Source: Ignavibacteriota bacterium (lineage in GTDB: Bacteria > Bacteroidota > Ignavibacteria > Tepidaquicellales > Tepidaquicellaceae). From it: a stretch of 64,000 nucleotides of DNA. The notes under the pieces were generated by a model. It saw only the letters and a list, made by a program, of their open reading frames with translations, searched no databases and had not been told where the DNA came from. Below are positions 16,026 through 24,829 of the stretch, in pieces. Each line of letters opens with the position of its first letter. Within the stretch, counting starts at the first letter, position 1. The translations under genes were made by a program, and so were the position numbers. The stretch lies in NCBI GenBank assembly GCA_026390735.1, contig JAPLFJ010000011.1, forward strand, positions 1 through 64,000, given 5' to 3'.

Positions 16026-18283
16026 AAAACTACGATTCCATAAGACACGTAAAAGGGGAATCTTTATTCATAGATGATTTAAGCATACCTTCGTCGGCAT
16101 TGTACTGTGCGGTTTACGCTTCGCCGATAGCACACGGAAAGATATTAAGCATAAACCTTGATGAAGCAAAAGCATCCGAAGGAGTCGTTGCAGTTTATAC
16201 TCACAGCGATATTCCCGGAGAGAATCAGATAGGCGGAATAATTCAGGATGAGGAACTTCTCGCATCTGACCACGTTCATTTTATAGGTGAACCTATCGCG
16301 CTGATTGTTGCGAAGACACAGTCAAACGCAAGACTTGCTGCAAAGAAAGTGAAAGTGGAGTTTGAAAAACTTGAAGTAATAACCGACCCTAAAGACGCGT
16401 TCCAAAAAGGAAGTCTGATTGTAAAAGAACCTAAAGTATACATTAGCGGAAACGTTGACGAAGTATGGGATAAGTGTGATTTGATAATTGAAGACACAGT
16501 TGAATCGGGCGGACAGGAACACCTGTACCTTGAAACACAGTCGTCATTATGCTATCCGACAGAAGGCAGCGGACTAAAGATTATATCATCAACTCAGAAC
16601 CCTACTGCGATACAAAGAACAGCGGCAAAGGTCTTAAACATACCGACGAATCAGATTGAGTCGGAAGTATCAAGGCTCGGCGGCGGTTTTGGCGGAAAGG
16701 AAGATCAGGCAACTGCCTGGGCTTGCCTCGCGGCACTCGCTGCTTATAAACTTAAGAAGCCTGTAAAGATAATTTTATCAAGACAGGATGATATGAAGAT
16801 GACGGGTAAACGTCATCCGTACACATCAGATTATAAAATCGGATTTTCAAAAGAAGGAAAGATACTTGCTTACGAAGTTACGTACTTCCAGAACTCAGGT
16901 GCTGCAGCAGATCTATCAACTGCAATACTCGACAGAACTATGGCACACTGTACTAACAGTTACTTTGTACCTAACGTAAAAGCGACAGGATGGTGCTGCA
17001 AAACAAACCTTCCTCCGAACACTGCCTTCAGAGGCTTCGGCGGACCGCAGGGAATGTTTGTAATTGAATCGGCAATTCACAAAGCTTCGAAGAAACTTGG
17101 AATGGAGCCTTATCAGATACAGGCAGTAAACCTTTTTGCCGAAGGCGATGAATTCCCGTACGGACAAAAGATAGAGAACGGAAAAGCAAAAGAATGTTGG
17201 GAAAGAATGTTTGCGAAGTATGATGTAGAGTCAGTTAAAAGAGAAATAGACCAATTTAATACAAGCAACAAACTCTTTAAGAAGGGCTTTGCATTGATGC
17301 CGATTTGTTTCGGAATCTCGTTTACGCATACAATGCTCAATCAGGCAAGTGCACTGGTACATGTGTATTCAGACGGAAGCGTTGGAATAAGCACGGGTGC
17401 TATTGAAATGGGACAGGGTGTGAATATGAAGATACGTCAGGTTGCAGCAAACATATTCAACATTGATGGCGCAAGAATTAAATCCGAAACGACAAATACA
17501 ACAAGGAATGCAAACACATCTGCAACTGCTGCAAGCAGCGGAGCTGACCTGAACGGTAATGCCACTGCTATTGCCTGCAATGCAATACTTAAGAGACTTA
17601 TTAATTTTTACGCAGCGAAGAATAACGTAACCGATGTAAACTCTGTGGAGATAAGAAATGAAAAGCTGTACGTTAACGGTGCAGAACAAAACTACAACTG
17701 GACTGACTTAATTTTAAATGCATACCAGAACAGAATTGATTTATCTGAACATAGTTTCTATGCAACTCCTGAAATATACTTTGACACTAAAACAAATAAG
17801 GGTAAACCGTTTGCTTATCACGTTTACGGAACTGCATTAACCGTTGCAAAGGTCGATTGTCTTCGCGGCACGTATGAAATAGAAAGCGTTAAAATCATAC
17901 ACGACTTCGGGCAGAGCATAAACAAGGTTATTGACAGGAGTCAAACCGAAGGTGCACTAATGCAGGGAATCGGATGGGTGACGCTTGAGGAAATAATATA
18001 CAATGTTGACGGCAAGCTGCTGACGGATAATCTTTCAACTTATAAAGTACCTGATATAAATTTTACTCCGAAGGACATTGATATAGAGTTTCTTGAGAAC
18101 TCATTTAACAAGCCCGGTCCAATGAACTCAAAGGCAATAGGCGAGCCGCCGTTTATGTACGGCATCGGCGCTTACTTTGCACTCAGGAATGCTGTAGAGT
18201 CCTTTAAAGGAAATACAGGAATAAAATATGAAATACCTTTGAGTCCCGAAAGAGTATTGATGAATTTATACGAGGCAAAGTAA
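16022..18283 (+). CDS. xdhB: Xanthine dehydrogenase-type molybdenum-binding large subunit
   Basis: 753 residues, typical for XdhB. Visible signatures are the substrate-channel and cofactor loops SRLGGGFGGKEDQATAWA (near 215-232), NTAFRGFGGPQGMF (near 336), IEMGQGVNMKIRQVAA (near 460) and KAIGEPPFMYGIG (near 700), in which the Glu is the conserved catalytic base. The N-terminal a/b hammerhead domain covers about 1-120. It hydroxylates hypoxanthine/xanthine or a related heterocycle at a molybdenum-pterin centre. It sits between xdhA and xdhC, as expected. Within the wider family (nicotinate, isoquinoline or aldehyde oxidases) the exact substrate cannot be assigned by eye. Confidence 0.92.
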   Translation: MKNYDSIRHVKGESLFIDDLSIPSSALYCAVYASPIAHGKILSINLDEAKASEGVVAVYTHSDIPGENQIGGIIQDEELLASDHVHFIGEPIALIVAKTQSNARLAAKKVKVEFEKLEVITDPKDAFQKGSLIVKEPKVYISGNVDEVWDKCDLIIEDTVESGGQEHLYLETQSSLCYPTEGSGLKIISSTQNPTAIQRTAAKVLNIPTNQIESEVSRLGGGFGGKEDQATAWACLAALAAYKLKKPVKIILSRQDDMKMTGKRHPYTSDYKIGFSKEGKILAYEVTYFQNSGAAADLSTAILDRTMAHCTNSYFVPNVKATGWCCKTNLPPNTAFRGFGGPQGMFVIESAIHKASKKLGMEPYQIQAVNLFAEGDEFPYGQKIENGKAKECWERMFAKYDVESVKREIDQFNTSNKLFKKGFALMPICFGISFTHTMLNQASALVHVYSDGSVGISTGAIEMGQGVNMKIRQVAANIFNIDGARIKSETTNTTRNANTSATAASSGADLNGNATAIACNAILKRLINFYAAKNNVTDVNSVEIRNEKLYVNGAEQNYNWTDLILNAYQNRIDLSEHSFYATPEIYFDTKTNKGKPFAYHVYGTALTVAKVDCLRGTYEIESVKIIHDFGQSINKVIDRSQTEGALMQGIGWVTLEEIIYNVDGKLLTDNLSTYKVPDINFTPKDIDIEFLENSFNKPGPMNSKAIGEPPFMYGIGAYFALRNAVESFKGNTGIKYEIPLSPERVLMNLYEAK

Positions 18284-18285
18284 AT

Positions 18286-19233
18286 ATGAAGCAATTAGAT
18301 TTCTGGAATAAAATAAGAGAAAATATAGTAAGTCACAAAAAGCTTTCACTGGCTATAGTTTTTGATGCAGACCATTCAACTCCGGGAAGACAGGGATTCA
18401 AGATGTACGTAACTCCTGACGGAAACGTCCGCGGAAGTGTTGGCGGCGGTCTTGTGGAAAGTATGGTAATGGATGAGTGCAAGGCAAACCTTAAGAAAAA
18501 AGCCTTTAAGAGCTACTTCAAAGAATACAAACTTCTTGGCAAAGCAGAGGAAAGCATCGGGATGATTTGCAACGGTGTCCAGATAATCGGGTTTCTTGTG
18601 CTTGAAGAAAAGCATCTTCCCTTAATCACGGGAATAATTGAAAGCGTTAAAAGTCACAAAGAAGGATATATTCAGGTAAAAGAAAATGATTTTAAGTATG
18701 TAGAAGAAAGTATTCCGAAAGACTCATTCAGCCGTGAAGAATTTATATATGCTGAACGTGTCGGTGCTAAGAACAAAGTTTATATTTTCGGCGGCGGACA
18801 CGTCGGACTTGCTATATCCCGTGTTATGTCGCAGTTGGATTTCTACGTTATAGTAATTGACAGCCGTAAGGATGTTAATACTTTGGTTGAGAATACTTTT
18901 GCTGATGAGATTGTGATAAAAGATTTTGTAGAAGCAACAAACGATATTATCGAGGATAAATATTCTTACGTAGTGATAGTTACTCCCGGGCACATACAGG
19001 ACAAGGGAGTTCTCAAAGCGGTGCTGAGTAAGAATGTTAAATATATCGGAATGATGGGAAGTGCTTCAAAAGTCGGGACAGTGTATAAAGAACTGGTAGC
19101 CGAAGGTATCAATCCCAATTATTTATCGAGGGTTCATTCTCCAATCGGCATAAAAATCAAAAGCGAGACCCCGGAAGAAATAGCAATCAGCATTGCCGCT
19201 GAAATAATCGGGATAAAGAATGCGATAAAATAG
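18286..19233 (+). CDS. xdhC: XdhC-type molybdenum cofactor insertion/sulfuration chaperone
   Basis: 315 residues. The N-terminal XdhC/CoxI domain shows DHSTPGRQGFKMYV and GSVGGGLVESMV (about 28-56); the C-terminal Rossmann domain has YIFGGGHVGLAISRVMSQL (about 165-183), DSRKD and IGMMGSASKVG. XdhC binds the sulfurated molybdenum cofactor and loads it into XdhB. It starts 3 bp after xdhB, completing an xdhA-xdhB-xdhC operon. The presence of its own XdhC supports assignment of the operon to the xanthine dehydrogenase group. Confidence 0.92.
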   Translation: MKQLDFWNKIRENIVSHKKLSLAIVFDADHSTPGRQGFKMYVTPDGNVRGSVGGGLVESMVMDECKANLKKKAFKSYFKEYKLLGKAEESIGMICNGVQIIGFLVLEEKHLPLITGIIESVKSHKEGYIQVKENDFKYVEESIPKDSFSREEFIYAERVGAKNKVYIFGGGHVGLAISRVMSQLDFYVIVIDSRKDVNTLVENTFADEIVIKDFVEATNDIIEDKYSYVVIVTPGHIQDKGVLKAVLSKNVKYIGMMGSASKVGTVYKELVAEGINPNYLSRVHSPIGIKIKSETPEEIAISIAAEIIGIKNAIK

Positions 19234-19262
19234 CGTTTTATGATTCTTTTGAGGTGCAATGT

Positions 19263-19280
19263 AAGTTTATACATAAACTT
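19263..19280. promoter_or_regulatory. 18-bp palindrome upstream of the S9 peptidase gene
   Basis: Perfect inverted repeat aagtttat-ac-ataaactt, followed 5 bp later by ttgacat (19286). It could be an operator or the end signal of xdhC; there is no T run. A second small inverted repeat, tacgtt/aacgta (19314-19331), has aaggag in its loop. Confidence 0.4.
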
Positions 19281-19366
19281 TTCTATTGACATATCTTAAT
19301 ATTTTCACAACTTTACGTTAAGGAGAACGTAACAAACTTATATACTAAATTAAACCATTTAAGCTT

Positions 19367-21235
19367 ATGAAAAAACCATTTTTATTATTAATTATTCTAT
19401 GTATGACTATTATTGCAAACGCACAGGTAAGACAGATTCCTTTAAAGGATTTCTTCAAAAATGCAGAGAAAAACGGATACCAGATATCACCCGATGGAAA
19501 TTATTTCTCTTATCTAACTTCCTGGGAAAACCGTATGAATGTATTTGTTCAGAAGGTTGGTTCCAATGAAGCAGTGCGCGTTACATCTGCAACAGAAAGG
19601 GACATCTCATCTTATTTCTGGAAGGGTAACAATAAAATAATGTACCTGCAGGATAAAGCAGGTGACGAAAACTTCAAACTTTATTCTGTTAATAAAGACG
19701 GAAGTGGTTTGAAACTTCTTTCACCCGAAGATAAAGTCAGGACTGAAATAGTTGACGACCTTGAAGATATCGATGACTATATGCTCGTTAACATGAACGA
19801 AAGAAATCCTCAGGCATTCGATGTTTACAGGATTAACGTAAACACAGGCGAAAAGAAAATGATTGCCGAAAACCCGGGTAATATAATGAGCTGGATGACT
19901 GACCACGACGGCAAACTCAGAATTGCCACTGCAAGCGATGGCGTTAACAGTATACTGATGTACAGAGAGACCGAAGATGCTCCATTCAAAGAAGTTCTCG
20001 TTACTAATTTCAGAGAGTCAGTTGAACCATTGTTCTTTTCATTTGATAATAAATTTGTCTATGCATCTTCAAACCTCGGAAGAGATAAGAGTGCAATAGT
20101 TAAATTCGATATTGCCAACGGTAAAGAAATGGAAATGATGTATGAAAACCCAAATGTTGACGTAAGCGGTTTAAGTTATTCGAAGAAAAGAAAAGTCCTG
20201 ACAGCAATTTCATACGTTAAGGAAAAAAGAGAAATGAAGTTCCTTGATGCCGTAGCAGAGAAAAGATACAACAGGCTTAAAAAAGAACTCGGTGATTATG
20301 AAGTTGTAATTGCAGGTGCCAATAAAAACGAAGATAAATTCTTAGTAAGAACATACAGCGACAGATCACTCGGTTCGTATTATTTCTACGACCAGGCATC
20401 TGACAAACTTTCAAAGATTGCAGAAGTCAGTCCTTGGATAAACGAAAGTGAACTTGCAGTTCAAAAACCTGTAAGCTACACTTCCCGTGACGGCTTAACT
20501 ATCAACGGATACCTTACATTACCCGTAGGTGTTGAGGCAAAGAATCTTCCCGTGGTAATGAATATTCATGGCGGACCGTGGGCAAGAGATAACTGGGGAT
20601 TCAATCCCGAAGTGCAGTTCCTCGTAAACAGAGGCTATGCAGTTCTTCAGGTAAACTACAGAGGTTCAACAGGTTACGGAAGAAAATTCTGGGAGGCTTC
20701 ATTCAAAGAGTGGGGAAAGAAAATGCAGGACGACGTTTCCGACGGTGTGAAGTGGTTAATTTCCGAAGGTATTGCAAATCCTAAAAAGGTTGGAATATAC
20801 GGCGGCAGTTACGGCGGTTATGCAACACTCGCAGGTCTGGCATTCTCTCCAGAACTTTATGCATGCGGAGTTGATTACGTTGGTGTTTCAAACCTGTTTA
20901 CATTTATGAAAACCATTCCTCCTTACTGGGAGCCATTCAGAAAGATGATGTATGAAATGGTCGGAAACCCTGAGACTGACAGTGCATTGTTTGTAGCAGC
21001 ATCACCAGTGTATCACGCAGATAAAATCGTTGCTCCGCTATTCGTAGCACAGGGCAAGATGGACCCGAGAGTGAATATAGCTGAATCAGACCAGATGGTA
21101 GACGCAATGAAGAAACGCGGCATCGATGTTGAATATCTTGTAAAGGATAATGAAGGACATGGATTCCGCAATCAGGAAAACCGTTTCGACTTCTACGGTT
21201 CAATGGAAAAATTCCTTGCAAAGCATTTAAAATAA
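19367..21235 (+). CDS. Secreted S9 family serine peptidase (prolyl oligopeptidase / acylaminoacyl peptidase-like)
   Basis: 622 residues: signal peptide MKKPFLLLIILCMTIIANAQ, a beta-propeller region (about 30-360) and a C-terminal alpha/beta hydrolase domain. The catalytic triad reads Ser481 in GGSYGGYA, Asp566 in GKMDPRV and His598 in EGHGF; the oxyanion-region motif NIHGGPWARD also fits. The family cleaves short peptides after Pro or releases N-terminal residues, here in the periplasm or outside the cell. Monocistronic, with a strong terminator at 21279-21308. Confidence 0.92.
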   Translation: MKKPFLLLIILCMTIIANAQVRQIPLKDFFKNAEKNGYQISPDGNYFSYLTSWENRMNVFVQKVGSNEAVRVTSATERDISSYFWKGNNKIMYLQDKAGDENFKLYSVNKDGSGLKLLSPEDKVRTEIVDDLEDIDDYMLVNMNERNPQAFDVYRINVNTGEKKMIAENPGNIMSWMTDHDGKLRIATASDGVNSILMYRETEDAPFKEVLVTNFRESVEPLFFSFDNKFVYASSNLGRDKSAIVKFDIANGKEMEMMYENPNVDVSGLSYSKKRKVLTAISYVKEKREMKFLDAVAEKRYNRLKKELGDYEVVIAGANKNEDKFLVRTYSDRSLGSYYFYDQASDKLSKIAEVSPWINESELAVQKPVSYTSRDGLTINGYLTLPVGVEAKNLPVVMNIHGGPWARDNWGFNPEVQFLVNRGYAVLQVNYRGSTGYGRKFWEASFKEWGKKMQDDVSDGVKWLISEGIANPKKVGIYGGSYGGYATLAGLAFSPELYACGVDYVGVSNLFTFMKTIPPYWEPFRKMMYEMVGNPETDSALFVAASPVYHADKIVAPLFVAQGKMDPRVNIAESDQMVDAMKKRGIDVEYLVKDNEGHGFRNQENRFDFYGSMEKFLAKHLK

Positions 21236-21240
21236 AGTAA

Positions 21241-21260
21241 CTCAATCATCCTTGATTGAG
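21241..21260. repeat. Short inverted repeat after the S9 peptidase
   Basis: ctcaatca (21241-21248) with tgattgag (21253-21260), 4-nt loop. The right arm and part of the loop (ccttgattgag) resemble ccctgattgag at the broken end of the hsdR remnant (24648-24658). Confidence 0.5.
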
Positions 21261-21278
21261 GATAAATAGTATAAACAA

Positions 21279-21308
21279 AAGTCCGTACTTTGCAGTACGG
21301 ACTTTTTT
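21279..21308 (+). terminator. Rho-independent terminator of the S9 peptidase gene
   Basis: Arms aagtccgtac (21279-21288) and gtacggactt (21295-21304), loop tttgca, then a run of six T. Confidence 0.9.
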
Positions 21309-21325
21309 GTTGTAGTTCAAACATT

Positions 21326-21366
21326 CTTGTTTGAAACAATATTGCACTTGTTTGAAACAATATTGC
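21326..21366. repeat. Two identical 20-bp direct repeats, 21 bp apart
   Basis: cttgtttgaaacaatattgc at 21326-21345 and again at 21347-21366. The first copy is also part of an inverted repeat ttcaaac/gtttgaa (21317-21335). Confidence 0.75.
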
Positions 21367-21420
21367 CTCTTCACTATGTTTTCAAAGGCCAGTTACTTTT
21401 CACCTTCTCACTTCCACACA

Positions 21421-22632
21421 TCACAACTCCCAAGGGTAATATTGCTTTTCAGAAACAGATTTATTCTTTGTAAGAGTAATTATGCCCGTATCTGCAGTCT
21501 CATATTTTGATTTAAATGACTTTAACCCCGAGTGAACCTTAAATTGTTCTCCAAGTTTCACTTCTCTTGCTGAAATACTTTCACCACTGATAATAAAATC
21601 AACCTCTTGTTTTGATGCCGTCCTCCAGAATGAAATATCATCGGGTGAATAAATGCGTCTCAAAGTTGTATAAATACTATTCTCAAACAACTCACCGTCA
21701 GGTTTGTCTAAAAGTTTTTTATTCCTTAATAAATTCAGAATTCCGTTGTCCTCAAAAAAGACTTTTGGCATTTTGGAAAGTTCACTTCGTACATTACCGA
21801 AAAAAGGCTTCAGCAATTTTATTATATAAGTATTCTCAAGGATAAACAGATAATCTTCTATTGTTTGTCTGGAAATTTTAAGAGTATTTGAAATTTCATT
21901 CAAGTTTACAAGACCACATACCTGAGAAGCAAGATAAGTTAAAAGTTGATTGAACTTAGTTATATTCCTTACATTTGCAATATCCCGAATATCTTTGTAA
22001 ATATATTTGTCAACTATACCATTCAGATAAATTTCTTTTTGCTCTGCATACTCTGCAAGTACTACCTGCGGGTAATAACCATAAATGCAGTACTCCTTAT
22101 AATATTTAGTAATCTCATAATCAGCCAAATCATTTCGTTCGTTTAGATTAAATTCCTGACCTTTAAAATCAAGAAACTCTGTAAAACTTAATCCGAACAA
22201 TTCAACATCTAATATTCTTCCCACAAGTGAATTCTTAAACTTATGTTTCATAGCAAAACTTGATGACCCGCTGACAATAAGTTTTACCGAATCTTTATAC
22301 TCATCATAAAACAATTTTAAAAGTGAAGATGGATTATCAAGATACTGTATTTCATCTATAAACAAATATGTTTTCTTCCCTCCAGCAATATCTCCATTTT
22401 TAGCCTTCATATAAGACACAATATCGTTAATACCTTTATTACATAAATTCAAATATTCTATCCTTTCAAGGTCAAAGAAGAATATATTATGATTACTATT
22501 ATTTTTCAGGTAATCCACAAGCATCTTCATTAATGTTGTTTTTCCAACTTGCCTTGCTCCATGAATAACAATAGATTCAGGTAAATCTATATATTTTAAT
22601 AACTTATCAAAGACTTCCCGCTTTTTTATCAT
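21421..22632 (-). CDS. AAA-type ATPase with DUF4143-like C-terminus
   Basis: 403 residues. The Walker A motif HGARQVGKTTLM lies at 24-35 and the Walker B YLFIDEIQYLDN near 90; the sensor-like SGSSSFAM and a C-terminal REVK/nuclease-like domain (EVDFIISGESISAREVK near 350) fit the large ATP_bind/DUF4143 group. Members are common in archaea and bacteria, often in accessory regions, and their molecular role is largely unknown; the C-terminal domain resembles restriction-endonuclease folds. It stands alone with two 19-bp direct repeats just upstream of its ATG that may be its operators. Confidence 0.85.
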   Translation of the reverse strand: MIKKREVFDKLLKYIDLPESIVIHGARQVGKTTLMKMLVDYLKNNSNHNIFFFDLERIEYLNLCNKGINDIVSYMKAKNGDIAGGKKTYLFIDEIQYLDNPSSLLKLFYDEYKDSVKLIVSGSSSFAMKHKFKNSLVGRILDVELFGLSFTEFLDFKGQEFNLNERNDLADYEITKYYKEYCIYGYYPQVVLAEYAEQKEIYLNGIVDKYIYKDIRDIANVRNITKFNQLLTYLASQVCGLVNLNEISNTLKISRQTIEDYLFILENTYIIKLLKPFFGNVRSELSKMPKVFFEDNGILNLLRNKKLLDKPDGELFENSIYTTLRRIYSPDDISFWRTASKQEVDFIISGESISAREVKLGEQFKVHSGLKSFKSKYETADTGIITLTKNKSVSEKQYYPWEL

Positions 22633-22651
22633 ACTGACTTGTAATATTATT

Positions 22652-22703
22652 AAAGAATTTGTAAAGTATACTTATAAATATATCAAAGAATATGTAAAGT
22701 ATA
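22652..22703 (-). promoter_or_regulatory. Two direct repeats upstream of the DUF4143 ATPase
   Basis: aaagaatttgtaaagtata (22652-22670) and aaagaatatgtaaagtata (22685-22703), one mismatch, 33 bp apart, in the 70 bp upstream of the ATPase start at 22632. Likely operator or promoter repeats. Confidence 0.5.
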
Positions 22704-22859
22704 GTACAAATATATGCAAATTATCTTTATATATCAACAAATATTGTTTGTCTTATTATGTTAATATCCTGCAAAAGAATGGCATCATATCATCGCTCCC
22801 TCACCCGCGTTCTTTGCGTCCGCAGTCTTGTTGGCTGAACATCACTTCATCACTGCTCT

Positions 22860-24557
22860 TCAAACCTTACTCAACTCATCCAGCAGCGCAGGTCTTCTTG
22901 GATACTCTTTCCTCAATTTCTCAATCATCAAATCCACTCTTTCCCTTGCACCAAGTTTCAACATTCTTCTCATATACCTGCAGGCTTCCTTATAATGATG
23001 TCTTTCCGCAAAACCTTTCATATAGTTGTAAATACCAGTTTCATAAAAACCTATTATCTCATCTTTATAATCCTGCTTAAGATATTTTTCGTAATACTGA
23101 ACCTCGCTCAGCGATGGGTCTTTTTTAAGTGATTCGTAAAGCCTGTCCCACCATTGTTCCTTAATGTAAACATTCCTTACTTCATGACTTCTCTTTCGTT
23201 TCTTTAAATCAGTAATTAATCCCTCCACAAACTCACTCCATTTATCAGTCTCTACATTCTTTTTCAATATTCCGTAGTAATCTTTCTCACGCCCGTTTTC
23301 ATCAAGAAAAAGTACCCTTGAATATTCAATCACTTTTTCTCTATCACCCTGTAACTCTGCTATTCTGAAAAGCAGCCCATTCCATAAATCAAAATCATAC
23401 CAATTGCTTTTTTTCTCCTTCAGTCCCTCCTTTGCAAGTTTTATTGCCTTTTCAAAATCCTTATCTTCTATTGCCTTATTAATAAGCTGTCTCCTGAAAT
23501 CAGGATTGGAAATATTTTTCTCTAAAAACTTCTTAATCTCTTCATCACTCTTAGTATTCTTATATATCATTAACTCAATATCTCTCGAAAAATTTTCCCT
23601 ATATCCGTCCCTATCTTCATTCTTCGCAAACGCAATTATTCTTTCTCCTTCCTCATCACTCTTAACAAGCATTGCCGAAAGAACAAGAATCTCCGTATGC
23701 CAGTCCCAATCCTCAAAAACATTTTTTAGATATGCTGAAACAAAATACTCAAGCAGCATCAATCTTATTTCTTCTTCCATATTGCTCGAAATCATTTCTT
23801 CCAGAATCGAAAGAGCATCCGAAACACAATCGCTTACATCACCGTTACTGTCATCCGAATATTGCAGCGCTTCTACCATCTCTTCCATCACTGCCGTGCA
23901 TATATTGAAGCACCCCTGATACCTTCCATTTTTCAGAAGTTTTCGTGCAGCATCTAAAAACTCATTCACCGAACTTGTAACATTCCTTACATCAGACCAT
24001 TCTATAAATCCATTTTTTCCTGAACCTCTTATCAGTATTGTTTCAATCTGCTTTCTATAATACTCCTTAGAATAGTCATCGTTCAAATGCGCGAACGAAG
24101 TTAAAAACATATTTCTGAACGATGGCTCCTCCTTTGCCTTCTCGCGTATAAAAACTTTCATATCTTCAAAGCTTAATTTTCCCAGTAGTATATTAACCTG
24201 TTCATTCACATTCTTCGGGTCATTTGGATTACTTACACTTCTTTTCCTCTCCTTCTTCTCCTTCTTATGCTTAGCACCTAAATCCAACACATCTTTCTGC
24301 AGGTAAAATATCGCCGCCGCTACGTGCTTACACACAGCACCCATATCATAAGGACAATCGCATGAATAATCCACAACAATATTCTCATTCACAGTAAGCC
24401 GGACAAGATAGTCATCACTGCCTCTCACGTCAAACTCATATTTCCCCTTATCTATTACAATCGGCTCCGCAACCCTTCCTTTTTGAAAATAGTTAAGCCC
24501 TCGTTCTAAAATAATCTCGCCTATATAATCCTCAAACCCATTTAACGGAATCTGCAT
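22860..24557 (-). CDS. SWIM zinc-finger protein with long helical C-terminus
   Basis: 565 residues. A SWIM motif lies at 66-78 (Cys66-x-Cys68-x7-Cys76-x-His78 in CDCPYDMGAVCKH), preceded by the usual beta-rich segment (FQKGRVAEPIVIDKGKYEF). The rest, about 110-560, is helical, Lys/Glu-rich and repeat-like, consistent with TPR/HEAT-type arrays. SWIM domains bind zinc and are found in SWI2/SNF2 ATPases and in proteins that act with them on DNA or protein. No helicase partner is encoded next to it here. It ends on the left at a spacer with dispersed words (ccgcgttctttgcgt) seen elsewhere in the window. Function unknown. Confidence 0.82.
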   Translation of the reverse strand: MQIPLNGFEDYIGEIILERGLNYFQKGRVAEPIVIDKGKYEFDVRGSDDYLVRLTVNENIVVDYSCDCPYDMGAVCKHVAAAIFYLQKDVLDLGAKHKKEKKERKRSVSNPNDPKNVNEQVNILLGKLSFEDMKVFIREKAKEEPSFRNMFLTSFAHLNDDYSKEYYRKQIETILIRGSGKNGFIEWSDVRNVTSSVNEFLDAARKLLKNGRYQGCFNICTAVMEEMVEALQYSDDSNGDVSDCVSDALSILEEMISSNMEEEIRLMLLEYFVSAYLKNVFEDWDWHTEILVLSAMLVKSDEEGERIIAFAKNEDRDGYRENFSRDIELMIYKNTKSDEEIKKFLEKNISNPDFRRQLINKAIEDKDFEKAIKLAKEGLKEKKSNWYDFDLWNGLLFRIAELQGDREKVIEYSRVLFLDENGREKDYYGILKKNVETDKWSEFVEGLITDLKKRKRSHEVRNVYIKEQWWDRLYESLKKDPSLSEVQYYEKYLKQDYKDEIIGFYETGIYNYMKGFAERHHYKEACRYMRRMLKLGARERVDLMIEKLRKEYPRRPALLDELSKV

Positions 24558-24628
24558 AAATACTCTCCCTTGTTTTAAATTATCTTATTATTCCGCAAAT
24601 TTACTATTCTTGCATCCAAAAATAAACA

Positions 24629-24829
24629 TCAAACATCTAAAAACCATCCCTGATTGAGAACCCTATCAAACTCTTTCCTTGAAAATGGAATGTTATTGTG
24701 TTTCTAAATCTGTGCTTTCAGTTTAGCAAGTGAATCCTTCTCGTTTGTTATTGTCACATACTCATAACCCGGCTTCGTCAGCAGCTTTACAAGTTCATCC
24801 TCAAATATTTGTTCAGGTTGTTTAGTCAT
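24629..24829 (-). pseudogene. hsdR: Remnant of type I restriction endonuclease subunit R
   Basis: Reading from ATG at 24829: MTKQPEQIFEDELVKLL, then GYEYVTITNEKDSLAKLKAQ, then a TAG at 24706-24704, then in the same frame KHNNIPFSRKEFDRVLN before sequence diverges and stops at 24629. This is the N-terminus of HsdR proteins (compare the usual LKAQLEKHN...FSDKEFERVLN); the TAG stands where Glu (GAG) is expected. About 66 codons remain of roughly 1000. The ATG overlaps the Fic stop codon (shared ATGACTAA), the usual coupling seen when a Fic gene precedes hsdR in type I restriction loci. hsdM and hsdS are absent. Confidence 0.88.

Noticed and set aside
19285-19320. Classical sigma-70 promoter (ttgacat) before the S9 peptidase
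   Set aside because: No matching -10 box at 16-18 bp; Bacteroidota use a different consensus, so I list only the palindrome.
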